From: Pseudomonadota bacterium
GTDB taxonomy: Bacteria; Pseudomonadota; Gammaproteobacteria; Acidiferrobacterales; Acidiferrobacteraceae
Length of the DNA stretch: 7,356 nt
Direction: 5' to 3'
Assembly (NCBI GenBank): GCA_021797365.1
Contig: JAJZZU010000121.1
Coordinates: forward strand, 1 to 7,356
Shown: positions 1-6,900 of the stretch, piece after piece
Numbering within the stretch: position 1 is the stretch's first letter
How the letters are laid out: each line of letters starts with the position of its first letter
Program-made: the position numbers and the translations under genes
The notes under the pieces: generated by a model
Database searches by the model: none
What the model was told of the DNA's origin: nothing
Seen by the model: only the letters and a program-made list of their open reading frames with translations

Positions 1-2
1 CG

Positions 3-704
3 ATCATCACCGTGATGCTGCTCGTCACCTCCATCCTCATGATCTTCGTGATCCCGGTCTTCGCCCATCTCTTCGACAGCTTCGGGGCGACCCTCCCGGC
101 GCTCACGCAGGCGGTCATCAGTATCTCAGACTGGATGCGCGGTCACTGGTATTTGGTGGTCTTCATCCCGATTGCCGCGGTCTGGGCCTTCATCATGGCC
201 TATCGCAAGAGCCTGGGTTTTCGGACCCAGATCGATCGTATCTCGCTCAAGCTCCCGATCATGGGTGATGTCATCCTGAAGGGATCGGTGGCACGCTTCA
301 TGCGCACGCTCGCCACCATGCAGGCCGCCGGCGTCCCGATCAATGAGGCCCTGGAGACGTTGTCGCGAATCTCGAACAACGTCATCATCGAGCGCGCCGT
401 GAATGCCGCCCGCGAGCGGGTTCTCGAGGGCGGTTTCATAACCGATTCCCTGAAGGAGAGCGGGGTATTTCCGGCCATGGCCGTGCATATGCTCGCCATC
501 GGCGAACAGACCGGTGCGATCGAGGTCATGGCCGAAAAGGTCGCGGATTTCTATGAGGGAGAGGTGAGCGAGACCGTAGCGCGCATGTCGACGCTCATGG
601 AACCGATCATTATGGTTGTTCTGGGCATCATCGTCGGTACCCTGGTCGTGGCCATGTATATGCCCATATTCGAGCTTGGCGCGGTCGTGACCCACGGCGG
701 CTGA
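3..704 (+). CDS. pilC: PilC, type IV pilus inner-membrane platform protein (5' end outside window)
   Basis: This polytopic inner-membrane protein of the GspF/PilC family is the platform on which the PilB and PilT ATPases drive pilin insertion and removal. The reading frame is open from base 3. The 233 residues present are the C-terminal part of a family usually about 400 aa long. A hydrophobic helix opens the fragment, followed by FDSFGATLPALTQ, a well-conserved PilC stretch. A second membrane segment (WYLVVFIPIAAVWAFIM) comes next. The second cytoplasmic GspF domain follows, with its signatures RTLATMQAAGVP, GVFPAMAVHMLAIGEQTG and VADFYEGEV. The terminal helix MEPIIMVVLGIIVGTLVVAM ends in YMPIFELGAVV, the usual C-terminus. 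The gene looks intact up to its TGA. Identity is near certain; a GspF of a type II secretion system is less likely given the pilVWXY1 genes downstream. Unusually, no pilD prepilin peptidase follows directly. Confidence 0.97.
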   Translation: MITVMLLVTSILMIFVIPVFAHLFDSFGATLPALTQAVISISDWMRGHWYLVVFIPIAAVWAFIMAYRKSLGFRTQIDRISLKLPIMGDVILKGSVARFMRTLATMQAAGVPINEALETLSRISNNVIIERAVNAARERVLEGGFITDSLKESGVFPAMAVHMLAIGEQTGAIEVMAEKVADFYEGEVSETVARMSTLMEPIIMVVLGIIVGTLVVAMYMPIFELGAVVTHGG

Positions 705-767
705 CGCCGGCGCGGACCCGGATCGGGGAGGGAGGCCTCGGCCGGCATCGGCAGGATCGGGCGACTA

Positions 768-779
768 CGCTTCGAAGCG
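768..779. repeat. 12-bp perfect palindrome, candidate operator
   Basis: CGCTTCGAAGCG is its own reverse complement. It lies between pilC and fimT, about 50-60 bp upstream of the best promoter candidate. A dimeric regulator could bind it, or as RNA it could form a short 4-bp hairpin. No known regulator's consensus is recognised here. Confidence 0.35.
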
Positions 780-830
780 CTACAACCCTTTGAATTGACG
801 ATCAAAGCCCGCAGCATGCCGGGGATGGTC

Positions 831-858
831 TTGTGCCAGGCCGCTTTTGTGCTAAACC
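831..858 (+). promoter_or_regulatory. Weak sigma70-like promoter candidate for the fimT-pilVWXY1 operon
   Basis: TTGTGC (831-836) could be a -35 element. Sixteen bases later, TAAACC (853-858) is preceded by TG at 850-851, giving an extended -10 of the form TGnTAAACC. The -10 hexamer matches the consensus at only three of six positions. Initiation would fall near 864-866, so the GAGGGGA site would lie at or near the transcript start. This is the best candidate in the less GC-rich part of the gap. It may be fortuitous, and an upstream start or readthrough from pilC is equally possible. Confidence 0.22.
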
Positions 859-863
859 TAAAC

Positions 864-870
864 GAGGGGA
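864..870 (+). promoter_or_regulatory. Shine-Dalgarno-like GAGGGGA upstream of fimT
   Basis: GAGGGGA is the only good ribosome-binding candidate near the fimT start. It lies 11 nt before an in-frame TTG (882) and 26 nt before the ATG at 897. The spacing therefore favours TTG 882, while codon preference favours ATG 897. Both starts give an unusually long prepilin leader. Confidence 0.4.
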
Positions 871-896
871 AATCCTTTGATTTGGGCGCAGACGGC

Positions 897-1613
897 ATGA
901 ATCACCGGTCGACAACAGCGGGTTGCGGCGATGCGCGCGGCCCCCTCGCAAGGCGCGAGGCGGCGGCGCGGGCCTGTGGCCGGGCACTGGCGGCCGGGGC
1001 CGGGCAAGGTGTAGGCCCGCGGCGACGGCACCGGGGCTTTACCGTAGTGGAGGTCATGGTGGTGATCGCCATGATCGCGATCGCCACCGCTGTCGCGATC
1101 CCCGACCTGTCGACGTGGGTCGTGAACGCGCGCATCGAGGACGCCGCCGGCACTTTCCAGGAAAACCTCCAGTGGGCCCGGGCCTACGCCCTGAAGACCG
1201 ATCAGGAGATCGACATGAACGTGACCGCGCTCGGCGCCGGCGGGTGCGGGTGGTCCATGAACGTTGCGTCGCAAAGCGCGCCTGGCAAGGCCGTCGTAGA
1301 AGGCGCGGCCGTGCAGGGTGCCCCGGTCATGGTGACCACGGTGTTCGCGAAGCGTTATAGCGGCGTGTCGTGTTCAGCCGGCGCGGGTGCGACGTTCCCG
1401 TTGACGTTTTTGCCAAACGGGATGGTCCTGGCCCCACCGCCGGGCGGCGGGCCGCCGACGATCACGAACGAATATCTCTCGTTTGCGGCCACGAGCGATA
1501 CCGCCAAGTTCACGACCTGGCTTGTGAAGTATTACGGGGCGGGCGAGTTGCGCTCGTGCATCATGGCCCCCTTGAGCGCCCAGAACCCGGTGCCGGCATG
1601 CGCGAACGCATAA
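897..1613 (+). CDS. fimT: FimT/FimU-family (GspH-like) type IV minor prepilin
   Basis: This is a minor pilin of the GspH/FimT family, expected in the tip complex that primes pilus assembly. From ATG 897 it is 238 aa. A prepilin peptidase site lies at residue 47 (RRRHRG before FTVVEVM), with Phe at +1 and Glu at +5 of the mature protein, followed by the hydrophobic alpha1 helix (VVIAMIAIATAVAIP). Family hallmarks are the helix segment FQENLQWARAYALK, the FLPNGMV strand, and the C-terminal KYYGAGELRSC strand. Mature cysteines are C117, C159, C221 and C235, enough for two disulfides. The leader of 47 Arg-rich residues is far longer than usual. No ATG, GTG or TTG lies in frame between 900 and the cleavage site; TTG 882 or ATG 825/816 would make it longer still. 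It heads the operon and overlaps pilV by 16 nt. FimU is an equally suitable name. Confidence 0.9.
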   Translation: MNHRSTTAGCGDARGPLARREAAARACGRALAAGAGQGVGPRRRHRGFTVVEVMVVIAMIAIATAVAIPDLSTWVVNARIEDAAGTFQENLQWARAYALKTDQEIDMNVTALGAGGCGWSMNVASQSAPGKAVVEGAAVQGAPVMVTTVFAKRYSGVSCSAGAGATFPLTFLPNGMVLAPPPGGGPPTITNEYLSFAATSDTAKFTTWLVKYYGAGELRSCIMAPLSAQNPVPACANA

Positions 1614-2089
1614 GCCAAGGCGGGCGCCGCGCGCCGCGAGGCCTCGCGCGCGGGTTCACGTTGATCGAGAACATGGTGGCGCTCGCGGTGTTCGCGATCG
1701 GGATGATGGCGATCGTCTACATGATGCTAAATGGCATGGGATTGTCGCGGACGAGCCAGAGTTTGACGCAGGCCTACGTCGCCATGCAGGAGATCGTGAG
1801 CATGATACGAGCCGATCATCTCGAGGACCTTCGGTATAACAACGTCGATACGCAGGTGAGCACCACGTTGCCGTCTTTGAGCACCGTGGCCGGGCAAAAC
1901 GTGGCGACGTGGATGGAGTCGCTGCAACATCTTCCGGGATCGGGCACGGCCGCGGGGGGGTATGGGCAGATCGCCGTAACACCTGCGGCCGGGGTGGCCC
2001 CGGGGGGCTGTCCATGCAACGCGCAGATCACGATTACCTGGGATGGGGGGCGCAAGAGCTATGTTGTCGAAACGATGGTCGGCTACTAA
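1598..2089 (+). CDS. pilV: PilV, type IV pilus minor prepilin
   Basis: This 163-aa minor pilin of the PilV (GspI-like) family is part of the tip priming complex. The ATG at 1598 gives a 19-residue basic leader ending in Gly19. The mature N-terminus FTLIENMVALAVFAIGMM follows, with Glu at +5 and a continuous hydrophobic helix. The globular part contains SLTQAYVAMQEIVSMIRAD, typical of the alpha1 C-terminal half in PilV proteins. It ends in a beta-rich stretch with a CPC motif and ITITWDGGRKSYVVETMV, like the final strands of the family. The start lies 16 nt inside fimT with no clear Shine-Dalgarno sequence, so translation is probably coupled to the upstream gene. The same frame is open well upstream (from 1370), but that part is an out-of-frame reading of fimT. 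G runs at 1954-1960, 2001-2006 and 2045-2050 are possible slippage or sequencing trouble spots. Confidence 0.92.
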   Translation: MRERISQGGRRAPRGLARGFTLIENMVALAVFAIGMMAIVYMMLNGMGLSRTSQSLTQAYVAMQEIVSMIRADHLEDLRYNNVDTQVSTTLPSLSTVAGQNVATWMESLQHLPGSGTAAGGYGQIAVTPAAGVAPGGCPCNAQITITWDGGRKSYVVETMVGY

Positions 2090-3248
2090 GCGGCGCGGTG
2101 CCGGCTTTACCCTCATCGAGACGATGGTGGCGCTCGTGGTGTCGGCGATCGCCGCCGCGGGCATCTACGAGGGCTTCCTCAGCACCTCGAACGCCTTCAC
2201 CCAGGCGAGGGCCCAGGGCAACGCCTGGCAGCAGGGGCGCACCGCCCTGACTATGATCAGCCAGGCGGTGGAGTCGGCCGGCTACGGCCTACCTATGACC
2301 AACTGCGCGCAGATCTACAGCAACAACTTCCAGTCGACTGCCGGCGGGCTCCTGTCGTTGGCCCCGGTGAGCGCCCAGAGCCCGACGCCGGCGACGCTCA
2401 ATCCCTACAACCCGGCCGCCGCGCCGATCAATGCCGTGGCCGGCAGCTACGAGCTGCAGACGGTGACCGGCGGAGGGCCGTATGGGTCGGCGCCCACTAC
2501 CTTTATCACAGGCGTACCGAGCACCACCAGCGCCAACATCAAGGTGCAGAGCAGCGCCCTCTTGAGCGCCGGCGACATCTTCCTGGTGGCGCTCCCGAAT
2601 GCGAGCTGCATGTTGGGGCAGATCACCAACACCAACCCCAACACCCAGACCGTGGTGTTCAATTCCGGTAATAAAGGATCGGTCTACAACGTCCACGGGG
2701 GTTTTTCCGCCATCGACCCGGGGGTGACCGCCGCCGAGATCCAGAATGCCGGCTTCATCGACCTGGGGCAGGCGAGCTTCGCGGTGGACAACTTCTATAT
2801 CGGCTACAAATTCAATACCGCCACGAATAGCTACGAATACAATAGCGTCCCGTCTTTGTATGTGCAGCAGTATACGAGTGGTACCAACCAGGGCCCAGAG
2901 CTCGTCGCCCGCGGCATCGTCGACATGCAGGTGGAGTTCGGCTATAGCAATGGCGTCCAGGGCTCAGTGACCTCTTGGGGGCCGCCCGGCCTGCAGCCCG
3001 GGCGCAACGTCGACGCGGTCAAGGTGGCGCTGCTCATGCGCGACACCCGTGTGACCCCGCATGCCGGGACACGGGCGGGCAACACGGTGGTGATCTTCAA
3101 GAACGCCAATCCGCCTGTAAGCTACGTGATCCCGACCGCGCTGCCGTCGAACAACACCACCGGGTGTCTCATGGGCGATTGTTCGCATTACCTGTATCGC
3201 GTGCTGAAGACCGTGATACCGGTGCGCAACGTGATATGGGGCCAATAA
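2061..3248 (+). CDS. pilW: PilW, type IV pilus minor prepilin
   Basis: This 395-aa minor pilin of the PilW (GspJ-like) family is the largest member of the tip priming complex. ATG 2061 was chosen because it gives a normal 15-residue leader (MLSKRWSATKRRGAG). Cleavage before FTLIETMVALVVSAIAAAG leaves Glu at +5. An upstream in-frame ATG (2043) would add six residues. Family traits are NAFTQARAQGNAWQQGR and TALTMISQAVESAGYG after the helix, VARGIVDMQVEFGY near residues 282-295, VKVALLMRD, and the C-terminal YRVLKTVIPVRNVIW, which closely follows the usual PilW ending. Cysteines lie at 82, 183, 369 and 374; the last two could close a small loop. The middle is rich in Ser, Thr, Asn and Gly. The gene begins 29 nt before the pilV stop in another frame and ends 2 nt before pilX, so coupling with both neighbours is likely. 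Confidence 0.94.
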   Translation: MLSKRWSATKRRGAGFTLIETMVALVVSAIAAAGIYEGFLSTSNAFTQARAQGNAWQQGRTALTMISQAVESAGYGLPMTNCAQIYSNNFQSTAGGLLSLAPVSAQSPTPATLNPYNPAAAPINAVAGSYELQTVTGGGPYGSAPTTFITGVPSTTSANIKVQSSALLSAGDIFLVALPNASCMLGQITNTNPNTQTVVFNSGNKGSVYNVHGGFSAIDPGVTAAEIQNAGFIDLGQASFAVDNFYIGYKFNTATNSYEYNSVPSLYVQQYTSGTNQGPELVARGIVDMQVEFGYSNGVQGSVTSWGPPGLQPGRNVDAVKVALLMRDTRVTPHAGTRAGNTVVIFKNANPPVSYVIPTALPSNNTTGCLMGDCSHYLYRVLKTVIPVRNVIWGQ

Positions 3249-3250
3249 CC

Positions 3251-3889
3251 ATGAACGGCGGACGGATGGACGGACGCGGACGCCAGGGCGGGATAACCCT
3301 ACTCCTGTCGATACTCGTGCTTTTGACCCTGACCTTCATAGGCTTCGGCCTCATGGAATTCACCGGCTTTGACAGCGACGTCTCCTCGAATGCCGCCCAG
3401 GAGGCCGCGGCCCTGCAGGCGAGCGACGTCGGGCTTGAGGCCGCGAGCCAGGCGCTCATAGGTCTGTCCGCATGTCCCTTATCGGGCACGATACGTCGGT
3501 GGTTGTACGTCCCGCCCCTCACCACGCCCCCCAACGGCGGTCCAGCGGTCACCGAGCCGGCCCCGCCCCCGACCAACCCCCCGACCAATTTTTGGCAAAC
3601 CTGCCAGAACAGCACCACCACGAACAACACCTGCGGGGTGGTGCAGGGCTGGAACGGCAATGCGGCCGGCGTGCCGTTCGCGGGCCAGCAGTTTACGGTC
3701 GAGTACGTCGTCGAGCCGATCCCATCCGGCGCACAGACCCTAAACGGCTATGAGCATATGCCCGGGGGCACAACCGATTACGTCGTGTATGACGCCTATG
3801 TGTATGTGTTTCGTGATCGCCCAGGCACGAACACCGTCGAGGCGGGCACATTAGTCGAGGCTGGGATACGCAAGATATGTGCGTCTTGA
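3251..3889 (+). CDS. pilX: PilX, type IV pilus minor prepilin (GspK-like tip subunit)
   Basis: The product is a 212-aa PilX-family minor pilin. ATG 3251 lies two bases after the pilW stop, with GGGG at 3238-3241 as a weak ribosome-binding candidate; ATG 3266 is an alternative. The leader RGRQGG precedes ITLLLSILVLLTLTFIGFGLM, so cleavage is predicted after Gly14. Position +5 of the mature protein is Leu rather than Glu. Lack of Glu5 is normal for PilX/GspK proteins and fits a terminal subunit with no pilin above it. AAQEAAALQASDVGLEAASQAL is the usual PilX helix continuation. A Pro-rich stretch (about residues 88-111, roughly 12 prolines) separates the helix region from the C-terminal beta domain, which ends in VYVFRDRP and TLVEAGIRKIC. 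Cysteines at 75, 118, 128 and 210 could form two disulfides. The position between pilW and pilY1 supports the assignment. Confidence 0.92.
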   Translation: MNGGRMDGRGRQGGITLLLSILVLLTLTFIGFGLMEFTGFDSDVSSNAAQEAAALQASDVGLEAASQALIGLSACPLSGTIRRWLYVPPLTTPPNGGPAVTEPAPPPTNPPTNFWQTCQNSTTTNNTCGVVQGWNGNAAGVPFAGQQFTVEYVVEPIPSGAQTLNGYEHMPGGTTDYVVYDAYVYVFRDRPGTNTVEAGTLVEAGIRKICAS

Positions 3890-3902
3890 TCGCCTACAAC
3901 TT

Positions 3903-3909
3903 AAGGGGG
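3903..3909 (+). promoter_or_regulatory. Ribosome-binding site of pilY1 (AAGGGGG)
   Basis: AAGGGGG ends 5 nt before ATG 3915 and decides that start over the in-frame ATG at 3936. It sits in the only non-coding gap inside the operon (25 nt between pilX and pilY1). Confidence 0.55.
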
Positions 3910-3914
3910 CCGAC

Positions 3915-6900
3915 ATGGACAAGCTGGGGCGGTTTATGAGTGCGGCCCGCGCGGTGATGGGCGCGGCCGTCGTCTGCTGGCTCGGATGGGTCGCCGGGCT
4001 GATGCCCGGTGTGGCCTGCGGCGCCATCCTCACCGCAGGCCAAGAGCCTCAGGTCCTGATCATCCTCGACAATTCGCAGGGGATGGCCGGCAACCTGCAA
4101 GGCGCCATTATGTCCGGTTCGGGGACGGTGGCCGCCAATGCCGGGCCTTTGGCCCCGACCGCGGTCCCCCCGCTTCCTTGGCCCTCGCCGGTGTGCTATC
4201 CGGTTCCGAGCGGCTACAGCCCGCGTTCGAATGCGAACGCCAGCAACGGCGATACCTGCCCGTCGGGCTCCGCGCCCTATACCGTAAGCGCCGGGAACGG
4301 CGTCCTGCAGGACAATTCCGAGTCGATGATCAACATCGCCGAACAAAGCCTGCTCTCGGAGTTCAACAACCCCTCGAACGCCAACGCGTTCCAGGTCGGT
4401 CTGATGGACTACGCTACCGCCCAGAGTCCGACCCTCTACGACACCTGGGTGTATTACATGAGCAACAACAACACCTTGAACGCTAGCGGGGCGGTTACGC
4501 AGCGGGGGGCCTTTGCCTATGGCAACGCCGTGACCTCGCCGTCGAGCGCCGACCCGATCTCCGCCTACAACCCCTGCTACGGCGTGACGAGCGGCGGCTG
4601 CGCGGCCATCGAGTCGGTCATGGGTGCGGGCCTTAAGAGCAGCCAGTATCTGTACATGAACGCAACCTCCGACAATCCGGAGATCAACGACGTCCTTTAC
4701 TCGCAGGGGCTCCCCGCCAATATCCTGACCTACGCCGGTCCCCAGCCCGACCCGCCGAACTATACCCTGACCCAGTACGAGGATCAGATCGTCAATAATG
4801 CGCCGCTCTGGGAGACCTACAAGAGGTCGACCGGGGGCGTAACGGCTACCGCGCCGACGAGCGCGGGCTACGCGCCCTATAGCGGGGAGGTGTGGTATGG
4901 GCAACGCGGAAAGGCCTACTACGCGCCGCCGGTGACCGACGCAAAGAAGCAAGGGAATCTTCTGATCTCAGTGGGGTCGTTCAGCAGCGTCCTGAGCGCA
5001 TTCAACACCGATCTGGCGCCCGAGCAATTCCCGCCCGGCGCGAGCATCGTCGCGGGCTCCGAATACGCGCCCATGGCCGGGACCTTGCAGGATGCCCTTA
5101 AGTATTTCACGAGCACGACCGGGCCGCAGCCTGCGTGCGCCCCGAAGTTCGTGATCCTGATTACCGACGGACAGCCGACGATGGGTCTGCAAGGCCATGT
5201 GTACCCGCCGCTCGGGAGTGCCGCGGCCAGCATGTACGGCGAGACGCAGGCCAACGACAATGCGGTCAACGAGGCGATCACGGCCGTCCAGAACCTCTAC
5301 AACAACAACAGCAACGGCGTGGGTAGCATCAAGACCTATGTCCTGGGCATCGGCCCGAATATCAATTGCCCGCCCTCGGCCGGGTCGTCCTGTCCGGCCG
5401 AGGCGCAGGCCGGCTATAGCGTTCTGGAGCAGCTTGCGACCGCCGGCCAGGGAGGGAGCTCGAGCAATCCGGTGTTGCCCTATAGCGCCCAAAGTCCGGC
5501 GCAATTCCAGCAGGCCTTCGCCGCGATTCTTAACAGCATCGAGTCCCAGGTGTATACCGCCAACGCAGGTTCGAGCGCGAGCGTGAGCGCGAGCTCCCTC
5601 GAATATACGGTCACAAGCACGCCGAGGCTCGGCGAGGGGGATCTGGTCGCGTGGCCGATCCAGGCCAACGGCCTCGTCGGCGCGACCCCCGCCTGGGACA
5701 TCGAGGGGACCCTCGGCAGCACTGTCGGGACCTCCCAGAACATCAGTCTGCGGTCGACGAATCTCTATTCCACGGGGGTCCCGGTCGCGCCCGCCACCAT
5801 AGGGCCCATAACGTCGCTTTCCGGGCTCAACAACACGGCCAACGCCAGCGCTTTCGGCACCTTGCCGGCGAATCTTACGGTGAGCGACATCATCAATTAC
5901 ACCATTGACCCATCCTATAACAACGGCACCTATCTGGGCGGCCGGACGAGCGACTGGTATTGGGGGATGACCGCCTCCGAGCCGCCCGTGTACGTTGGCC
6001 CCCCGGGCAACGGCGACCTGTTGATCGACCCGAGCTACGTGACCTACTCCCAGAACGAACAAGGGCGCGAACCCATCGTCCTGTTCGGCGACAACGACGG
6101 CTTTCTCTATGCCGTCGACGCCAATACCGGCGCGTTGGTGTGGGGATGGATCCCGCGCGTCATGCTGCAGCAGCTCCAGAATTACGGGACCTTCTGGCAG
6201 AACGCCAACATGGGTGGCGGCGCGCGCGCTGTCGACGCCCAGGATGCCAACGGCAATTGGTGGACCTATATCGTCGGCGTGGCCGGGCAGGGGACCGTCC
6301 AATACGCCTTGCAGCTCACCAATGCGCCGAGCGGCACCTCGCCCACCACGACCACGGCCGCGACCTTGAACGCCGAGGCTTGGGAGGTCGACACGGCCAA
6401 CGCGACCGAGCCCAATCCGGGCACTACGCCAGTGGTATTCCGGCCGGCGCTGTCGTCGGGGACCGCCTACATGGCGACCGTGCTTACGGTCACGAGCGGG
6501 ACTACGGTCACGAGTACCCTGGTGGTGACCGATATCGGCACCGGTGCCAGCACGAGCTACGCCCTGCCGTTCGTGGCCACTACCCAACCCTATATCGATA
6601 GCGGCAGCAACTTCTTCATCGGAGACCAGTCGTCCAACGTGTGGGAGGCGCCGGCCTTTACAGCCCAGGGCGGCCTCTCGAACTTCGCGTCGTCTGCCAC
6701 CTGGACGGTGCTGAACAACGCCTCGAGCAACACCACGGTGGCAGGGAACTTCGGCACCTCGGCCACGACCTCGGGGGGCGCATCGGCGCTCACCGCGATC
6801 GGTGGCGCCATCTATAACGGCGTCGAGTATCTGCGCCTGCAGTCGGCGACGCGCCTGACCCTGTTGGAAAACGGCTCGAACGGCTGGCAGCCGTTGTGGA

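Larger units (their letters stand above)
705..896 (+). other. Intergenic region between pilC and the minor-pilin operon
   Basis: About 190 bp carry no convincing gene. The 3' half (roughly 780-880) is less GC-rich than its surroundings, as expected for a promoter region. Contents seen: an 8-bp direct repeat GGATCGGG at 720-727 and 754-761; an imperfect GC hairpin at 736-755 with no following T-run; a 12-bp perfect palindrome CGCTTCGAAGCG at 768-779; a CTTTGA/TCAAAG inverted repeat at 788-793 and 802-807; a weak promoter-like pair near 831-858; and GAGGGGA at 864-870. The FimT frame is open back to 795 with ATG codons at 816 and 825, so a longer FimT cannot be excluded. The region probably separates two transcription units, but that is inferred. 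Confidence 0.6.

Noticed and set aside
289..304. Sigma54-like TGGCACG-N4-ATGCG inside pilC
   Set aside because: The -24 half is good but the -12 half is poor. It lies in conserved coding sequence with no gene start nearby downstream.
126..695. A 189-codon open frame on the - strand, opposite pilC
   Set aside because: His/Asp/Arg-rich shadow of the conserved PilC membrane protein.
736..755. Hairpin CCT-cg-GCCG / CGGC-AGG after pilC, considered as a terminator
   Set aside because: The stem is bulged and no T-run follows, so an intrinsic terminator is not supported.
795..800. TTGACG as a -35 promoter element
   Set aside because: No -10-like hexamer occurs 16-18 nt downstream (the sequence there is GCCGGGG).
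4017..4022. Lipobox-like Cys35 in the PilY1 signal peptide
   Set aside because: The residues before Cys (GVA) do not fit a lipobox, which needs Leu, Val or Ile at -3. A Sec signal peptide ending near ACGA fits better.
4453..4470. AAC repeats (also near 5300-5315) as microsatellites
   Set aside because: Only three or four units each, in frame as Asn runs; too short to suggest slippage or function.
3894..4952. A 352-codon open frame on the - strand, opposite the pilY1 start
   Set aside because: Same cause: antisense shadow of the PilY1 N-terminal region with no recognisable fold and no ribosome site of note.
4968..6587. A 539-codon open frame on the - strand, opposite pilY1
   Set aside because: It is antisense to a well-recognised PilY1 sequence, and its translation is Arg/Gly/His-rich low-complexity text with no recognisable domain. 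GC-biased third positions leave few stops in this antisense frame.
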